Part shown: positions 5,014-5,870 of the stretch, in pieces
Layout of the letters: the number at the start of each line of letters is the position of its first letter
Position numbering within the stretch: the stretch's first letter is position 1
DNA from: JBDGRJ01 sp042218065
GTDB taxonomy: Bacteria; Patescibacteriota; Patescibacteriia; Magasanikbacterales; UBA922
Length of the DNA stretch: 5,870 nt
Reading direction: 5' to 3'
Assembly (NCBI GenBank): GCA_042218065.1
Contig: JBDGRL010000004.1
Location: 1-5,870, forward strand
Translations under genes and position numbers: made by a program
The notes under the pieces: model-generated
Database searches by the model: none
The model's input: the letters and a program-made list of their open reading frames with translations, nothing else
Told to the model about the DNA's origin: nothing

Positions 5014-5870
5014 ATGTCAAAAGACTATTACGAAACTTTAGGAGTAGATCAAGACGCTTCTCAAGAAGAGATAAAAAAAGCATACCGAAAAAAAGCTCAC
5101 AAGTATCACCCGGACAAAGAAGGTGGTGATGAAGAAAAGTTCAAAGAAGTGAATGAGGCTTATCAGGTATTAAGTGACGAAGAAAAAAGACAACAGTATG
5201 ACCAGTTCGGTGAGAACTTTGACCAAGCCGGCTTTGGCGGTGGTCAAGGTGGCGGTTTCAACTGGGAAGATTTTGCTCGACAAGCTGGGCAGCAAGGCGG
5301 AGGTTTCGGTGGTGAGAATGTACATGTAGATTTTGGTGGCGGCCAAGGCCCAGGAGCTGGTTTTGAAGATATATTTGAAGAGATCTTCGGCTTTGGTGGT
5401 GGTGGCCGTGGCAGAAGACGAGCTAGAAAAGGCAGAGACGTGCAGGTGGATATAGAGATTAGCTTTGATGAGGCTATGGAGGGAACCGAGGAAGATATAG
5501 AGTTTTATCAGGGTACCAGAGACGGTAGAGAAAAAAGAGAGTTTACAGTGGATGTGCCTGCTGGTATAAGAGATGGACAATCTATCAAGGTATCCGGCAA
5601 AGGTGGTCCAGCACCAACTCAACAGGGAAGACCCGGTGACGCTTATGTGAAGGTGCATGTAGAGCAGCCTACAGAGTTTGAACGTCGTGGTGATGATATC
5701 TACTCTGAAGCTACAGTAAGCTTCCCTCAGGCAGTGTTAGGAGATACTATAGAAGTAGAAACTATAAAAGGAACTAAAAAAGTAAAAGTCCCAGAAGGAA
5801 CTCAGCCGGGACAGAAAATAAAACTAGAAGACTACGGAGCTCCTAGACTGAAAAGAAGAGGTAGAGGAAA
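5014..5870 (+). CDS. DnaJ-like J-protein without zinc finger (class B/CbpA type), 3' end outside window
   Basis: J-proteins stimulate the DnaK ATPase and pass it clients. The frame is open from the ATG to the window edge, giving 285 visible residues. The J-domain (1-66) starts SKDYYETLGV and has the catalytic HPD at 32-34 and the usual EAYQVLSD and YDQFG. A Gly/Phe-rich linker follows (about 67-135). The client-binding domain begins near RKGRDVQVDIEISFDEAMEG (140-157). Where classical DnaJ has four CxxCxGxG motifs, only about ten residues (around 164-174) join EDIEF to REFTVDVPAG. No cysteine occurs anywhere in the visible part, so this is the zinc-finger-less class. The second client-binding domain is present (GDAYVKVHVEQPTEFERRGDDIY, then SFPQAVLGDTIEVETIKG and VPEGTQPGQKIKL). 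The gene lies 172 bases after the DUF3467 stop and has no visible CIRCE or Shine-Dalgarno. It may be the organism's DnaJ or a CbpA-like paralogue, so I give no firm symbol. Confidence 0.93.
   Translation, partial: MSKDYYETLGVDQDASQEEIKKAYRKKAHKYHPDKEGGDEEKFKEVNEAYQVLSDEEKRQQYDQFGENFDQAGFGGGQGGGFNWEDFARQAGQQGGGFGGENVHVDFGGGQGPGAGFEDIFEEIFGFGGGGRGRRRARKGRDVQVDIEISFDEAMEGTEEDIEFYQGTRDGREKREFTVDVPAGIRDGQSIKVSGKGGPAPTQQGRPGDAYVKVHVEQPTEFERRGDDIYSEATVSFPQAVLGDTIEVETIKGTKKVKVPEGTQPGQKIKLEDYGAPRLKRRGRG

Noticed and set aside
5170..5658. A 162-codon minus-strand reading frame
   Set aside because: It lies wholly opposite the clear dnaJ-like gene and its translation is a Ser/Thr/Leu-rich shadow with no recognisable domain.

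Overview
The window carries a HrcA-controlled heat-shock chaperone locus, all genes on the + strand. A partial membrane-protein gene enters from the left edge. A promoter with an embedded CIRCE operator then drives hrcA, grpE, an hsp20-type small heat-shock gene and dnaK. An intrinsic terminator follows dnaK. After it come a small DUF3467 gene, a 138-bp inverted-repeat element, and a DnaJ-like gene that runs off the right edge.

The organism is probably a bacterium of the Candidate Phyla Radiation (Patescibacteria, Parcubacteria/Microgenomates-like). This is inferred from the short HrcA (227 residues), the character of the left-edge membrane protein, the compact layout and the DUF3467 gene. 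None of the six visible starts has a Shine-Dalgarno at normal spacing; most lie in AT-rich leaders. All five complete genes end in TAA, and I see no sign of TGA recoding. The proteins are rich in Asp/Glu, especially GrpE and the DnaK tail. That could reflect a salty habitat, but it is weak evidence because these regions are acidic in many bacteria.

The genes form one proteostasis module. HrcA represses the operon through CIRCE. Hsp20 holds unfolding proteins. The J-protein delivers clients to DnaK, and GrpE exchanges its nucleotide. The departures from the textbook hrcA-grpE-dnaK-dnaJ operon are these: hsp20 sits between grpE and dnaK; a long hairpin without a U-tract fills the hsp20-dnaK gap; DUF3467 and a structured repeat separate dnaK from dnaJ; and the J-protein has no zinc-finger domain.

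I found no evidence for a wholly new system such as a defence island, CRISPR array or transposase gene. The most open item is the 4837-4974 inverted-repeat element. The best-supported regulatory observation is the symmetric CIRCE variant at 490-516.
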